Below, one piece after another: positions 34,993 to 47,012 of a stretch of 64,000 nucleotides of DNA. Position numbers and translations under genes: made by a program. The notes beneath the pieces are model-generated. The model did no database searches. It was not told the DNA's origin and saw only the letters and a program-made list of their open reading frames with translations. The number at the start of each line of letters is the position of its first letter. Position 1 is the first letter of the stretch. Origin of the DNA: Tetranychus cinnabarinus (taxonomy: Eukaryota > Arthropoda > Arachnida > Trombidiformes > Tetranychidae); the NCBI GenBank assembly GCA_022266195.1, contig WHVY01000003.1, forward strand, positions 9,796,001-9,860,000, written 5' to 3'.

Positions 34993-35539
34993 TATTTATT
35001 TTAATCACTGAATTAAATTTGATACAATTTCTTTTAACAAGAAAATTAGAATACAAATTAGCACGGATTAGACATGGACAGTTTACCGTTGTGTCCTATC
35101 TCTTCGCTTTTTTCATCTTTGAAATGAAAGTTCAAAAGCAATGAAAGTGCTCTGCTGAATATGAACACCTATCATTGATAGGCTATCAAAAAGTGCAGAA
35201 AATCCTTTTCAAATGACTATTCTTTTGATTTCTCATTACTAAACTAACAATTACAATAGAAATACATAATAATTCCATGAAGTATTGATTGATAATAACA
35301 GTGGAGCCTCGGTTATTTTATATTTTTGTATGCAGAGTAGCAAAAGAAAACAAGAGATGTCGCGACAAAAAATTAGCGATGCTAAGCTAATAGACGTTAT
35401 GATTTATTAAAAATGACCTGGATGTATTAAATTCTCCTTCTCTAATTTGGATAGCCAAATTTTAGCAATTTATTGGTCATAATTTTTAAAAAAACTCGAT
35501 TAAACATAGATATCTGTGTTGATAGACAGATGATTTAAA

Positions 35540-35870
35540 TAAAATGAGATTTGATACAATTCCGGTACAATCAAATGAACCATTGTTTTTAACGCAAAGT
35601 GATTTGGGATATTTATATCGGTGTAAACATTGTAAATTAGATGCGGACAAACATTTAAGAAATACGAAGGCTTTTTCGGTAGTCAAGGATGATTCTTGTT
35701 TCATTTGGGACCTTTGCGAGAGTTGGACTTGCTTAAACTTTAAGGTTAATCTGGACAATTAGAGATAATGGCTGTTATAAGTATAAGTGTAACAACAAGA
35801 GCAAATGAAAACACATTTGATCTTTTCAATGAAAATACAATGACAGTGTAAAATGATCAGAATTAAAATA
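35540..35870. repeat. Inverted array spacer, right arm around copy I
   Basis: Inverted copy of 33440-33650, also matching the inverse of 30030-30200 and of 27405-27450. The plus frame at 35544-35762 arises by chance from this spacer and is not a gene. Confidence 0.7.
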
Positions 35871-36426
35871 GTTTAAAATGATGAAACGCTTTTCAATGAA
35901 TTTCATTCACTTTTGTCTTTACATATTAATGAAACTTCAATTTCACCTCAAAGATTATTGAAAGATTAGTTAAAAGTTAGTTTTGTTTGCATTTATCAGC
36001 TGTCGACCTTCATTGGGTTCCTTCAATTTTATTTCTTTGGTGTTGTTGTCATTTCAAAGGGTAAGTTTGTCAATAATTGTCACTTTCGTTTGCAAATGAA
36101 TGAAATTCATAGATGAGCCTCAAAGACGAGCACAATTGGACTCAACAAGTAAAATGAAATAGTCAACAGAGTAAAAAAGTTATATTGCACACCAAAACAT
36201 GAACAATACCAAATATCAAAAGCCTTTCAAACGTGGCTATTGATATTTGATATTGAATTTTGTTCTTGCATTTTACACATAATATTAATATATTTATACA
36301 CTAATATGTCCATTTGTTTCGGTTAGTTAAGTTTAAACAATGTGCTTTAATTGATAGCATGGTTGTAGGTTGCCGTTCAATGCCTTAAGAAAAGTCGTTA
36401 AATGTAAAATTGTGTCTTTTTTCGTC

Positions 36427-39400
36427 CTAATCAAACATTCCCGGTCTATCGCGTTCTTTATTTCCAGTTTTCTCGAAGAACATGAAATCCTGTAAAAGTA
36501 AAGAGACAGAAAAGAGAAACAGAAATGGTTTTAATTGTCATCAAATATTGAAATAAAGTAAAGTTAATAAGATGTTTGTAATCAGAAAGAAAAGTTCTGA
36601 AATATATGAAAAAATCAAGATCTTGCATTATTCCATCATTTGTTTACGAAAAGAGCAACTTATTTAGTAAAATATATTGGCTGAAACAACTAAAAAACTG
36701 ACGTAGGAAAGAAAAGATAATATCTCAAGGATATAACGCCTCTACGATAATTGTCAAAATATCAGAATCTAATCAGAATAAGTTATTAAGATTAGCAAAA
36801 TAATAGTAATTCATTTTTGAAATCTATTTCGATCGATATTGTAACTCAAGTTTCCAGTTGCGATCACAAAAATTATCATAGGATTTGAGTCGTTAACCGA
36901 TGATAGATTGGATTAAAAAGGGAATTATGGATTCTTCAACCTGAATTTATTGAAAAACGCGTAAAGAATTGAAGCAATAATTATAAGAAGAATACTTACA
37001 ATTAAGAAACAAGCTCCCAATAATACAGCTTTAATATTGACATCTAAATCCATTGGGAATGAAATACCAAAATGATCAGCGTCGGTGAATACTTCTCGAG
37101 CTAAACCAGACCATTGTTTAGTTATACGACCGACTTGCGTGTCGCCATCGCGTGATAATACTTGAAATTCAACATCACCACAGAAAGAGAAAGTACAAAA
37201 TGGTCCTTCGATTCGTAAAACTGTATCTCCTGCAGCATTACAAACTCTGAATTTAGGGAAACAAAGGCTCCAGGATTGTTCAACATAACCACATAAATTA
37301 CCAGAAGCAGTAACTTCCATGCGTTGCAGACAGCAGGGAAACCAACAGGATTGGCATCGTAAAGGGCTTGACAAAAAAGAGATAAAAAAGATTCAATTAA
37401 TGAAGTTTCATCCAAATAAATGGGAAAAGCCTTGAAAATACATCCGAAAATTATGGTGATTTTTTCAAGCTCATATTTATTACAATGATTTCCTATCTTA
37501 TGAGCAATCGTTTGACCGATTTTGTTATAGCTCAATAAAGTGCTAATAAATAGCTCAATAATGCTTTTTTCAGTGATCATCATGTCATTAGATTATAAAA
37601 GATTGTAAAGATACTTTAAAAGCTACCCATAGATTCGACAATGGTTAACCCTGATTATTTACGAGGTTGATTATCATAATGAATACAATATAAAGCAATG
37701 TTACTACAATATATGAAACCGTGATAATTGAATTGAGAGAAATTTCAAATGAATTTTTTTGTCAAGATGAACTAAATGTAAGCCTAAATAAACATATAAT
37801 AAATAGAGTCAAATTTGGAAGCTAAATCCAACAGTTCTTGGTATAGACATAAAAAAGCATGCTATCTCAAGAATTGACTTAAACTATTGATTAACAATCA
37901 CATTGAATGGTAGACTACTTTCATGGACAGAATATGATGAATGGACAGAACATGATAGAAAGAAGACAACATGAATAATATATTCAAATAATTAAAGAAA
38001 TGGAGAGACAATTTCGAATGAAAAATCAATAAAAAAATGAAAACTAACTTGATTCAACAAGAAAAATTGATTACTTGTGAAACTAAGGATAACGAGCAAA
38101 AGGCAAACATATTGAAAGAACCTAAGCTATTAGATTAAGAAAAGAGCATAATAAGATGAATCAAATTGATGCTAATTTCCTTTGAAATTAGTCAGGTTCA
38201 TATTGATTTGGATTATCTGAAACAGGATTGAAACCAGGCAACCATATCTAAATGATTAAATCACGGTGGATGCATCATGCTACAAGAATCAGCAAAAATG
38301 ATTTACCGGTAGAGATGAAGAACTTCTCGTTTCTGATAATCGAGAATTTTCATATCAAAAGCTCTAGCAGATCCACAACAACATCTGGTGCAGCAATCAG
38401 TATCTAGTGGGCGAAGAAAGAAATAAAATTAGTCAAGTTGAAAGGTGACAATTTAAGCTATTAATATATTACCTTCATTTGCAGTGTACACTTTCTGGCC
38501 CATACTGTTTTTAATGTGATATTTGTTTTTTGTCTCAAAGCCAATGAAAGCTTCAAGAAGTTCAACTTTCTGGTGAACCAGAAGTTGATCAATTTGAGTT
38601 AAATATTCTAATCCTGGTGGACAATTTGGTATCAATGGAGTTGGCATCCAATTACCTGTTAAAATATAAAATAAAAGACAAATTAGATGGAACAAAATTA
38701 GGGAAACATTTAACCATTTAGATTCTTCTTTCTAAATGTGAAAAGTCATCTTTTAAACAATAAGAGCCTTTTGTGGAATACACTTTAACCTAAAAATAGA
38801 TATGCAAAGTAAATCCTGGTTATCGTTATCTTAACGCCTTTACTAATGCTATATGAAATCATTCATAAATTCATTTAAAGTATTGACAAATAATAATACA
38901 ACAATTCTCCGAAAAGACAGGAACAAAGTTCATTTTCAATGGCTGAGAATTCAAGGTAACAAATTGTTAACAATCTGTCAACACTTTGTATTTAGTTTGA
39001 TAAATTGATATAAAAATATTGTATAGAAATACATCAAAGTTGTTTTTGAGTTGTCATTTCTACTACAGTTTGTGATTACTAAGTAATTTTAGTCTACAAA
39101 TTATCATCGGATGGATCTACTTTGCAAATATCATGAATTGGGAAAACTGTTGATGGAACGAAAAACGGAAAGATTCAATTTAACTAGGTCACAGAAACAA
39201 GGCATAATTGACTTCAGTCAGTTTCACTTTCTTTAAGAGGTTAACTTTTTTTTTCTTTCCTTGAAGAAACGGTTAGAGCTATAAATAAAACAGTCACACA
39301 CTACAAGCACGTAAAACCGGTCAAAAAAATAGTTGTGAGTAATGCATTGACGTCACTAAATATCGCTATGATACATCAGCGATGTGGGCTCAAGTGAAAT

Positions 39401-40160
39401 TGAAAACGATTTGTTCCTTTTTAAATCTTCGCTTTATGAAACATGGGAAGCTGAGTCCTTACTCTCTAGTCTACGCAATGTATGAGTTAAGCAAAAACAA
39501 CACGATGATAAGTATTTGTCTCAAGCATTATACTACTTGAAATTGCTAAGATCAAATCTTCTAGAAGATTGGCTGCTTTAATGATGATTGAAATGTCATT
39601 AAAAGCAGTCAATATGTATATTTATCGACATACTGTACAGAGAATGATGAACTAACATGACATTTTGCTTTTCACCATTTCTTTTTTCCCTGAAGTTATT
39701 ACCATCGATATTAACTGTAGATCAACAAATTGGCTGGTGTATTTCTAACATTGTGATTTCCCTTCAAATCAGTTAGTGAAACAATAAAAAAGATGCAGAT
39801 TATCTCCAAACACCGATAAGAATAGAAATAAAATCGTTAATAAATATCGACAATATTATCAAATAGATGTAACGCAAAAGATGAGATAGTGGTTACGGTT
39901 TAAAGGAAATTATGAAGCTTACCTTCATTGACAGCCGTTGGATAATTTTGCTGTTGTCCATAAGGTTGCATTGGTGGTGGTGGTTGTGCTCCACCATAAG
40001 CTGGCGGTGGCTGTTGTCCACCATAAGGTTGTGAATAAGGGGGATAACCTGGGTTCATCGGTGGACCTGCTGGTGGATAACCTGGATAACTTGGTGGTGC
40101 AGCGGCCGGAGGACCATTAAGACCTATTGGTGGGGGTTGATTTGAATATGGAGCGGACAT
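36427..40160 (-). CDS. PLSCR: Phospholipid scramblase, copy J (probable parental gene)
   Basis: Five exons (5' to 3'): 39923-40160, 38473-38655, 38307-38403, 37000-37366, 36427-36489, giving 315 aa. The organisation is the classical one: a proline-rich N-terminus with PPSY and PPAY motifs of the WW/SH3-binding kind (about residues 8-70), NCPPGLEYLTQIDQLLVHQK, CCTRCCCGSARAF, CWFPCCLQ (palmitoylation cluster), GRITKQWSGLAREVFTDAD (like the nuclear-import and calcium segments of human PLSCR1), FPMDLDVNIKAVLLGACFLI and the C-terminal DFMFFEKTGN. Its introns 1, 3 and 4 (1,267, 940 and 510 bp) are much longer than those of most other copies. It is the only copy with this N-terminus, which is why I think the others derive from it. 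Confidence 0.93.
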
Positions 40161-40296
40161 CTTTTATTAAACTAACACTTAGGTCAAACAAGTATACAAT
40201 TAAAAGAGACAATTTCAATAATAAAATAAGGGTGGATTATGATTATGAAAATAAAAAGACTGTTTATATGTTTAGAATAAATCACTTGCTATATAT

Positions 40297-40589
40297 TAGG
40301 GATGTTCCGATCCGATTTAAAGATCGATCTGATCGATTTTCCTCGCACAAAAATTGATCGATCCCAACCGAGAGCAAATCGATCTCCTTAAAAACACGTG
40401 CTTTCGAGCCAAAAGACGCTTTTTGGGGTCTGCTGATACTTTTTTGCTTGAAAAAAATGAAAAAATTAAGTGTTTTTGGGATTTTTTTCTGAAATTAATG
40501 TGCTTTTAAAAATCGAAAATCGATCGATTTCGGAGCGAAATTGATCGGAAAAATCGATCGCACTAAAAATCGGAAATCGCACATCCCTA
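40297..40589. mobile_element. 293-bp hAT-type MITE with perfect 8-bp target duplication
   Basis: The ends TAGGGATGTTCCGAT and (inverted) TAGGGATGTGCGATTTCCGAT form terminal repeats. Both sides carry CTATATAT (40289-40296, 40590-40597). The interior is full of GATCGAT-type repeats and has no protein. The terminus and 8-bp duplication are characteristic of the hAT superfamily. It lies just upstream of the scramblase J start codon. Confidence 0.93.
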
Positions 40590-40616
40590 CTATATATCTC
40601 TCTCTCTCTTTTCCTA

Positions 40617-40931
40617 TCACATCTCCTTCAAAAAGTGAGTTACATAAAGAATTGGTAACGTTGCTCCATCTCTCAACCGTTAACAATAAACAACTCGTTT
40701 AAACAATTGATACGAATTGTTTATCTCAATTGAAATTAACATTGATTGAAATTACCACTTTTAGAAGTAATAATATCAAGTATTAAAAAGAATTACTGAT
40801 AACAACATATTGACTCACCGAACTAGTTGAAATTTATCAGATATTGCTTTGATTTCCAATAGCTTTTTAAGCTTCATTTTTCCAGCTTCAGTATTTCCCC
40901 GAGTTTTTGTTTTTCTTTGGTGTGTTGACAT
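40617..40931 (-). CDS. Possible 55-residue basic microprotein, two exons
   Basis: An ATG at 40931 opens 37 codons (MSTHQRKTKTRGNTEAG...) rich in Lys/Arg, ending at a fair GTGAGT donor (40818). An acceptor at 40672 would add 17 codons and a stop at 40617-40619. No homologue is recognised, the second acceptor is weak, and there is no conservation evidence. The exon could also belong to a longer gene or be spurious. Confidence 0.25.
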
Positions 40932-41485
40932 TGTATTTGGTTTGAAAACGATCAAATGTAGATTGAAACTTGACGAAAAATCGACAATGATCTTACAGTG
41001 TACATCTTGGTTGTATCTTTTCAAATTAAAGTGGAAATACCATTTTCTATTGTTACCGGTGATAAAAAACATTCAATATCAGCTTTTCAAGCTCTTGCTT
41101 AGGATGGATTTAACTTTCAGTGTTTTCAATTTTCTTCACCCTTTTTCGGTTTTTAAAATTTGGACAAAAAAGTACCTGATGTCGCAGAAATTCGAGCTCA
41201 AGGCATAGTAGCTAAAACTCGAGGTGCTCAACGCTCTGAGATCAACAGCTAAGTAAGTATGCTCTGAACTACAATTTAACTTGTTTACAGCTTTTCAGCC
41301 CGCTCATGGTTAGTGAACCATTACCTATCATTATCAATACAATGATTGTTCAGCTTCATGATGGAAGGGTTGGTCTTTTCCTTCCTTTAGCTTCAGTAAT
41401 AACAGGATTGGCTTCATACCTTCAACTTCATTGTTGGGCATTTCATTTTTCATCCCTTCCAATTTGCTGCCTTCAGATTATATAA

Positions 41486-41557
41486 GCTGTCATAGTATAG
41501 TGGTTAGTACTTCGCGTTGTGGCCGCGACAACCCAGGCTCGAATCCTGGTGACAGCA
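41486..41557 (+). tRNA. tRNA-His (GTG)
   Basis: The 72-nt cloverleaf has acceptor arms GCTGTCA and TGACAGC, a D arm containing TAGTATAGTGGTTAGTA (A box), anticodon stem-loop TCGCGTTGTGGCCGCGA with anticodon GTG, a T arm with GCTCGAATC (B box) and discriminator A. No intron. A T-run (41564-41568) just downstream suits pol III termination. The sequence closely follows the animal tRNA-His pattern. Confidence 0.97.
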
Positions 41558-42513
41558 AATACTTTTTAGTCCAAACGTCGGCATTTGTTCAAAAACGCGG
41601 TTGAAACACTTATTGTAATGTTTTGCAGCCATCAAACTAAACCGAAGTTCACGAAGTTTGCTATACTCAAATAGGCTGACAAAGAATCTTTAGTTCACGA
41701 TTTTTGTCATCTTTTAATTGTTTGCGATTCAACACATTGGTCCATATCAACTCAGGGTTTTATTAAAAATAGAAATGCAATAAATAATGTCGAAAATTGC
41801 AGTTCAATAGTTATTGAAATGATTTTTCCATCTTTATTCAATTCCCAGTGCCGATTCAAAGCACTAATGGTCATGTTTTATTTTATTAATTTCAAAATTT
41901 ACAGTTTCACATTATAATTATCGGTTATTATCATTATTAATCATGATTTAATGAGTAATTACAAGTTATACATAGAGCTTGACTTTCCATCAGCTGTTTA
42001 AATCAAAAAATAGATTTTATAATTAATTCTTTGCCTTCATTAGAGTTATCCGTTGAACATGTTTAAGTTTTAATCACAATAATCGCATTTTGTCATTAAA
42101 TCTGCATCCCATTATTTAGCTCGAGTTTCTTAGTTTTACAAAAATATCAATCAAACCTAAATGACATTATTTGCTATTTGAATCGTAAAAATGTTTGTAA
42201 ATTGAGTTATTTTTTATCAGCTAATATCTTGATAGCTTGGAATAAGCTAAAAGCATTCTTTTTGTTTATTAAAGTAAGTTTTCATTGTCAAATATTGGAT
42301 TAAATAACAATTAATTTATAATCATATATCACCAGCTTTGATATAAAAGTATCAAGATCAGCTGGTTACGAAGAGAGATGACTTCAAAAACAGTTTTACA
42401 AACAAAAGGTGAGGTAAAGAGTCTACAATCAAGTTTACGATTTTGAATGGGTCAAAATCTTTAAATATTAATATGATCAAGATGCTGAAAATGAATGTGA
42501 ATTATGATGAGAC
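41558..42513. other. Intergenic between tRNA-His and BRD7/9
   Basis: No gene recognised. The left part follows the tRNA; the right part should contain the 3' untranslated region of the minus-strand BRD7/9 gene. Confidence 0.5.
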
Positions 42514-44496
42514 TCAATGGTTTTCTGATTTGATTTGTATTCCCAAGGCTTTCCTGATAGCTCTAGGATCACTGATGTCAGCTGGTGTTGTATGAGAACT
42601 TATGAATGTCGTTAGTTTGTCACATAATAGGTTAGCTAATTTCATTTCATCATCAGATGGTGGTATTGGTTGAGTAGAAGATGCTAAGCGTTGATGATTG
42701 ATGGATTGTAATTCATTTATAAGCTGAGAACTTTTATCTAATTGAGGTTGAATATCATCCGAACTTGTATCGATGGCTATCATTTCAATGTCCATATCAG
42801 TATTGTCTTTGGTTTGTTCTTTGTTCCTGGCTTTTTCAGTTTCATCGTCCTTTTTCTTATCTTTATCTCCATCTTTCTCCTTTTCCTTTTCTGACTCTTT
42901 ATCCCCATCTTTTTCTTGGTCTTTCTCTTTTTCCTCTTCTTTTTTCTTTTCTTTCTCTCTTTCTCTTTCTTTCTCTTTTTCTCGTTCTTTTTCTCTCTCT
43001 TTTTCTTTCTCTTTTGCTTTCTCTTTCTCTTTTTCCTTTTCTCTCTCCTTTTCCTTTTGCAAATCTTTCAACTTATGCATCGTTTTACCATGCTGACCAT
43101 GAGTTAGAACTTCAAGTAACGATCCAACCATATTCATGACATAGTCATTATCATTTGCAAATGATAATAGACTTTGTGTATAATGTAGGCCGATTTCATC
43201 TTCCCCGTAAGTTGATGTCAACAATTGAGTTTCTTCTTTACTGAGAGTGGCAAAGGTCGAATCCATTGAGGGTAAGAATGATGAGAAAGGTGTTATAGTG
43301 ACGGAATCCATCATTTTAACTCGATTTGCTTCAGGTTCTTTGTAGGGTGGTAAACATGAAATACCATCGGATAGTTGACCAACTAAACTTCCTAATGTTA
43401 CTGTTTTTTCTTTGCCTTGACTTCCAATAATACCCAATGTTGTGGTTCCATCATTCTTCTGTCTCAGGAAACTTAAATGTGACCCTTCCGGTCTTTCCAA
43501 CGTTAATCGATCAGCCGCAATTTTTGCAGATTTTTTTACATGAGCTAAAATCTGTTCTGCAGTCAGCTCTTCGTCATCAATGAGTTCAATTTCACTGAAA
43601 TCATTCATTTCTTTATCTGGAAGTTTTAGCGGGTCCGTACAGCTGTCTTGTTGTGAGTTTTCAATACCTGGCACTGTTTGAATTGAAGAGTCAATCTCCA
43701 TAATTGGACTTTCTTCCATATCATAGCCAAGTTGACCTGGACTTAAATCAGGATAAGGTTTGGCTAACTCAGGAATAATGTTTTTGTTGAAAATTTTGCA
43801 CCTAGCATAATGCCATAATTTTCGCGCTGCCTTATAGTAGATGGTTTCAGGCATATTGTAAACCATGGCATTGTCACAAATTAGTTTAACATCCGACCGA
43901 AAAGAATCCAATGTTTCATAAAGTCCCTGGGCAATCTTCTTTTTCATTGTATCAAAATCCATAGGGTGAGAAATTATAGATGAATAACCTGGAGCAATCA
44001 TGTCAGTAACTGGCCATGCAAAAAAGTCATGCATATCCCGCTTTTGAAGCAATTTCAAAAGATGTCCCAAAAACTGGATAAATTGAGATTTGCTGCCTGT
44101 TTTTCCACCAGTGGAAACAAGCCGTGGGGGTGGAGGTGATTTAGAGGGTAAAACTTCATTAACTTCAGTAGGAATTGGATGAGTTTTGATTGAAAGTGGT
44201 GTTACATATGGTGGTTGTTCACTGCTAGTATGATGTTGTGATGATGAAGATGATTTTGAATGATGGCTACATGAGCTTCTTCTATGATGCCTATGATGAT
44301 GGTGAGAATGATGAGAACGATGATGTCCGTGTTTATGTTTTTTAGACTTTTTCTTTTTCTTAGCAGTAGCTAGATTATTGGAAGAAGACGATGAACCAAC
44401 TTTGAGAACAAGTTTCAGCGGTCTCTGCTCAAATGGACTATCTTCACAGCCAGATTTATGATGATCCTTATGTTTCTTATGTTTCTTTGACTTCAT
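42514..44496 (-). CDS. BRD7/9: BRD7/BRD9 bromodomain protein
   Basis: Single coding exon, 660 aa. In animals BRD9 belongs to the non-canonical BAF and BRD7 to the PBAF chromatin-remodelling complexes, where the bromodomain reads acylated histones. Seen: start MKSKKHKKHKDHHKSG and RPLKLVLKVG, typical of this family; a His/Ser/Lys-rich stretch (41-90); a bromodomain (about 137-236) with FFAWPVTDMIAPGYSSII, HPMDFDTMKKKI and the acetyl-lysine-binding Asn in CDNAMVYN (N214); a middle region like the family's DUF3512; and a long Lys/Glu repeat (about 495-590). I chose the ATG at 44496, which matches the family. The 16 codons upstream in frame look like 5' leader with an intron-like TTTTTATCTATAG. 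Whether it is the BRD7 or BRD9 side cannot be decided; arthropods may have one ancestral gene. Confidence 0.93.
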   Translation of the reverse strand: MKSKKHKKHKDHHKSGCEDSPFEQRPLKLVLKVGSSSSSNNLATAKKKKKSKKHKHGHHRSHHSHHHHRHHRRSSCSHHSKSSSSSQHHTSSEQPPYVTPLSIKTHPIPTEVNEVLPSKSPPPPRLVSTGGKTGSKSQFIQFLGHLLKLLQKRDMHDFFAWPVTDMIAPGYSSIISHPMDFDTMKKKIAQGLYETLDSFRSDVKLICDNAMVYNMPETIYYKAARKLWHYARCKIFNKNIIPELAKPYPDLSPGQLGYDMEESPIMEIDSSIQTVPGIENSQQDSCTDPLKLPDKEMNDFSEIELIDDEELTAEQILAHVKKSAKIAADRLTLERPEGSHLSFLRQKNDGTTTLGIIGSQGKEKTVTLGSLVGQLSDGISCLPPYKEPEANRVKMMDSVTITPFSSFLPSMDSTFATLSKEETQLLTSTYGEDEIGLHYTQSLLSFANDNDYVMNMVGSLLEVLTHGQHGKTMHKLKDLQKEKEREKEKEKEKAKEKEKEREKEREKEKEREREKEKKKEEEKEKDQEKDGDKESEKEKEKDGDKDKKKDDETEKARNKEQTKDNTDMDIEMIAIDTSSDDIQPQLDKSSQLINELQSINHQRLASSTQPIPPSDDEMKLANLLCDKLTTFISSHTTPADISDPRAIRKALGIQIKSENH

Positions 44497-44544
44497 TACT
44501 ATAGATAAAAACAACAGGTAAACAATAAACTTTACACAGTACAA

Positions 44545-47012
44545 TTAAATGAAGAATCACAAGATTATACTTGAATTGTATTCAACTAAATGAAGATTGT
44601 CTAAAATAAACACCAATAAAGATGAGAAATGGTTAATCGCTTTAACAAGGAAAACCCGTGTTAGTTCCTTCTAGTTACCGACTACTTATTGGTTACTAAA
44701 TTTTTACCGCCAGATTTGAAAAACACAAATGCTGAATGCCATCTATTGACCAAAAAAAGTAAAATCTAATCTTTCAGCAAATCTTTCTCAGAGTTTTTGT
44801 TCAATTCAGATAAATCATATTCCCAAATATTCAGCTGAAACTGTCATTGTTGTTGATGGATTCTGATTTTGATTGAATACAATCTCATAAATCAATAAGA
44901 ATCAATAAATCTTTAATAGACCGTGAGATTAACTTTAAATTGAAAATTGAGTTTCCAGGTTACCAAATGAATTGGTAAATATTTGTTTTTAATATTTCTC
45001 ATTCAGTTTTCCTGAATTGAAAACACTGACAAAACTGTAATCATCAGATTGTATTGCATACTAAATCACCTTGAAATCACTTTCACTCTTCTATTCATCA
45101 TCCTCATCACCAAAGAGTTTCATGTTTAAATTAAAAATAAAAGTTCTGTTTTATATAAATATATTGTTTTTAATAGACTTACTCAGTGACTAGATTCAAG
45201 TGTATCTCAAATTATCCAGAAATACTTGTTACCCAGCCAAATATCATCACCAATTTAATCCAACAGGATCAAATATCCATTTATCTCTCATGGATAAATA
45301 GCAAACATTGAAATAACAATTCTCACATTATTTTTCAAATAAATTGCCCTTTTAATTACACCATTAGTCTAACAATGTTTTGTACAAGCCTCAAAACAAT
45401 TTATTGATACATTGTCAAGCCTTAAACCTTCACCGATTGTCTTAAAATAACAATCAATCAGTCTAGTCTAATTCAATCAAATAACAGTGTTAATAATAAT
45501 GTTAGAAACAAATCAACCATTTCTAAGCACAATAACCTTTAGAAATTTAAAATTTACAATTTTATGATCGATCAATTACTGTATTAATAGTATCAATCTT
45601 TATGGATATAGTCCAAGTAATATTATAATACAAGAAACTGATCCAAATTGATCCAAGTCAACTTGCTTAAATCTATTCTAACTGATCTTATTTGTATTGT
45701 TATATTGTAAAGTAACCAGTTTAACCATTCCATGACAATTATTAATCAAATTTATTCTTTATTTAATGTTGTAAGTCAATCAACACTGATTTTGTGATTC
45801 CCTGATTTCCAGATAATTTATTAACTCGAGTGCTTCAGCTGATGGTAAAATGAACCAGCAAAAAGTTAATCTTTCTCTGGTTCTATGAGTCTCCTTTTGC
45901 TCAAGATATATGCTTCAACAATCAGTTTTTTCCTGTCAGTTGTGCCAATCAATTTCCCTTGGTTTAACCATTTTCTCAATAATTTATTATCATATATTAG
46001 TGATTGTTTTCAACCTAAATTGTAGTACAAAAATGATAATTACGATGGGGCCTTTACTTTGTACTTGAACGTCTACATCATCATTTTTTGGCTTACGCTA
46101 GATCAACATGGATCCTGTTGATTGTTGTTGATGTTTGTTTGTTTGCTGTTGAAATTATGGTCGTAATAAGTGATGCTGTTGATGAAAAATAATGAAAGTT
46201 AATGGTTGCCTGAAAAACAACAAGATGAAAATTATGATATACTTGGAAACGGAAGGTTTGGTTTATTCGAGTTTCCTTGAGGAATCGCCCTAAATTTGGT
46301 TTTTATAATGCGATTCAGAGATGAGCTGAGATGATAATGATGAGGATGATGGTGATGAGAAGGAAAGTGAATAAAAGACAAAAAAAAGAGTTTCTGTCAG
46401 ATTCGTTTATCGTACTTTTTGTATACTCTCTGAATAGATTCACATGGTTGGAGTAACCCAAAATTAACTTAACACCGTTTATTTGCGCATTTTTTCACCT
46501 CCTTATGTCTAAAGATACTCCGTTGATGATGAAGATGATCATCTTCATTATCATCATTATCCACCCATTCATCCTTTCAAGACTTACATAAATCCGTATC
46601 AATTTGGGTTGCGACTGCGTTTCAAACAAAAATACGCTTATTTCGGTCAAGTCACAACATTTTCAGCTTTTCACATTTTGTTTTTCACTTTTCACTCAAT
46701 CCTTCGCAATTCAATGATACACTAATTCAGGATAATTTATTCGACTGTTTACTTCAAATATCAACTTGAATCACGTCAAACGGTTAAAATTAACCAGACT
46801 TGGACACTTGTAAACATACAACCAATTTTTTTACCTTGTTTACTTCGTATTTATTCATGTTACTCCATTTTACATTGGATTAATATTTTAATTTGTGCTC
46901 TAATAATTTGGTTAACTGATTTATTGACTTTTAATTCAACTCTTGTGTAATTTGATTTTCCCTCCATCGTTAAAATTTGTTTTCATTTTGATCGTCCAAT
47001 CAAAAATCAAAC
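44545..47012. other. Intergenic, 2.4 kb between BRD7/9 and ADK
   Basis: The two genes are divergent, so both promoters should lie here. No further exon, RNA gene or transposon end was recognised. A short palindromic run (GATGATCATC) near 46530-46550 is low-complexity. Confidence 0.5.

Larger units (their letters stand above)
13540..40160 (-). repeat. Tandem scramblase gene array with segmentally duplicated spacers
   Basis: Nine head-to-tail copies share intron phases 1, 1, 2, 0 and near-identical splice positions. Spacer duplications include 13.54-13.83 with 16.62-17.03 kb; 20.70-20.83 with 27.46-27.58; 22.59-23.26 with 29.1-29.5 and 31.5-32.2; 27.06-27.29 with 32.51-32.74; 32.75-32.90 with 38.09-38.25. 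Copies fall into three N-terminal types: A/B, C-G plus I, and J. Confidence 0.9.

Noticed and set aside
35544..35762. Plus-strand frame with CKHCKLDADKH that looks like a zinc-binding motif
   Set aside because: The segment is an inverted copy of the non-coding array spacer; the paralogous spacers are not open in this frame.
42765..43139. Long plus-strand frames opposite the BRD7/9 Lys/Glu repeat
   Set aside because: They are the antisense of a low-complexity AAG/GAA repeat in a real coding exon and translate to Ser/Phe/Leu runs.
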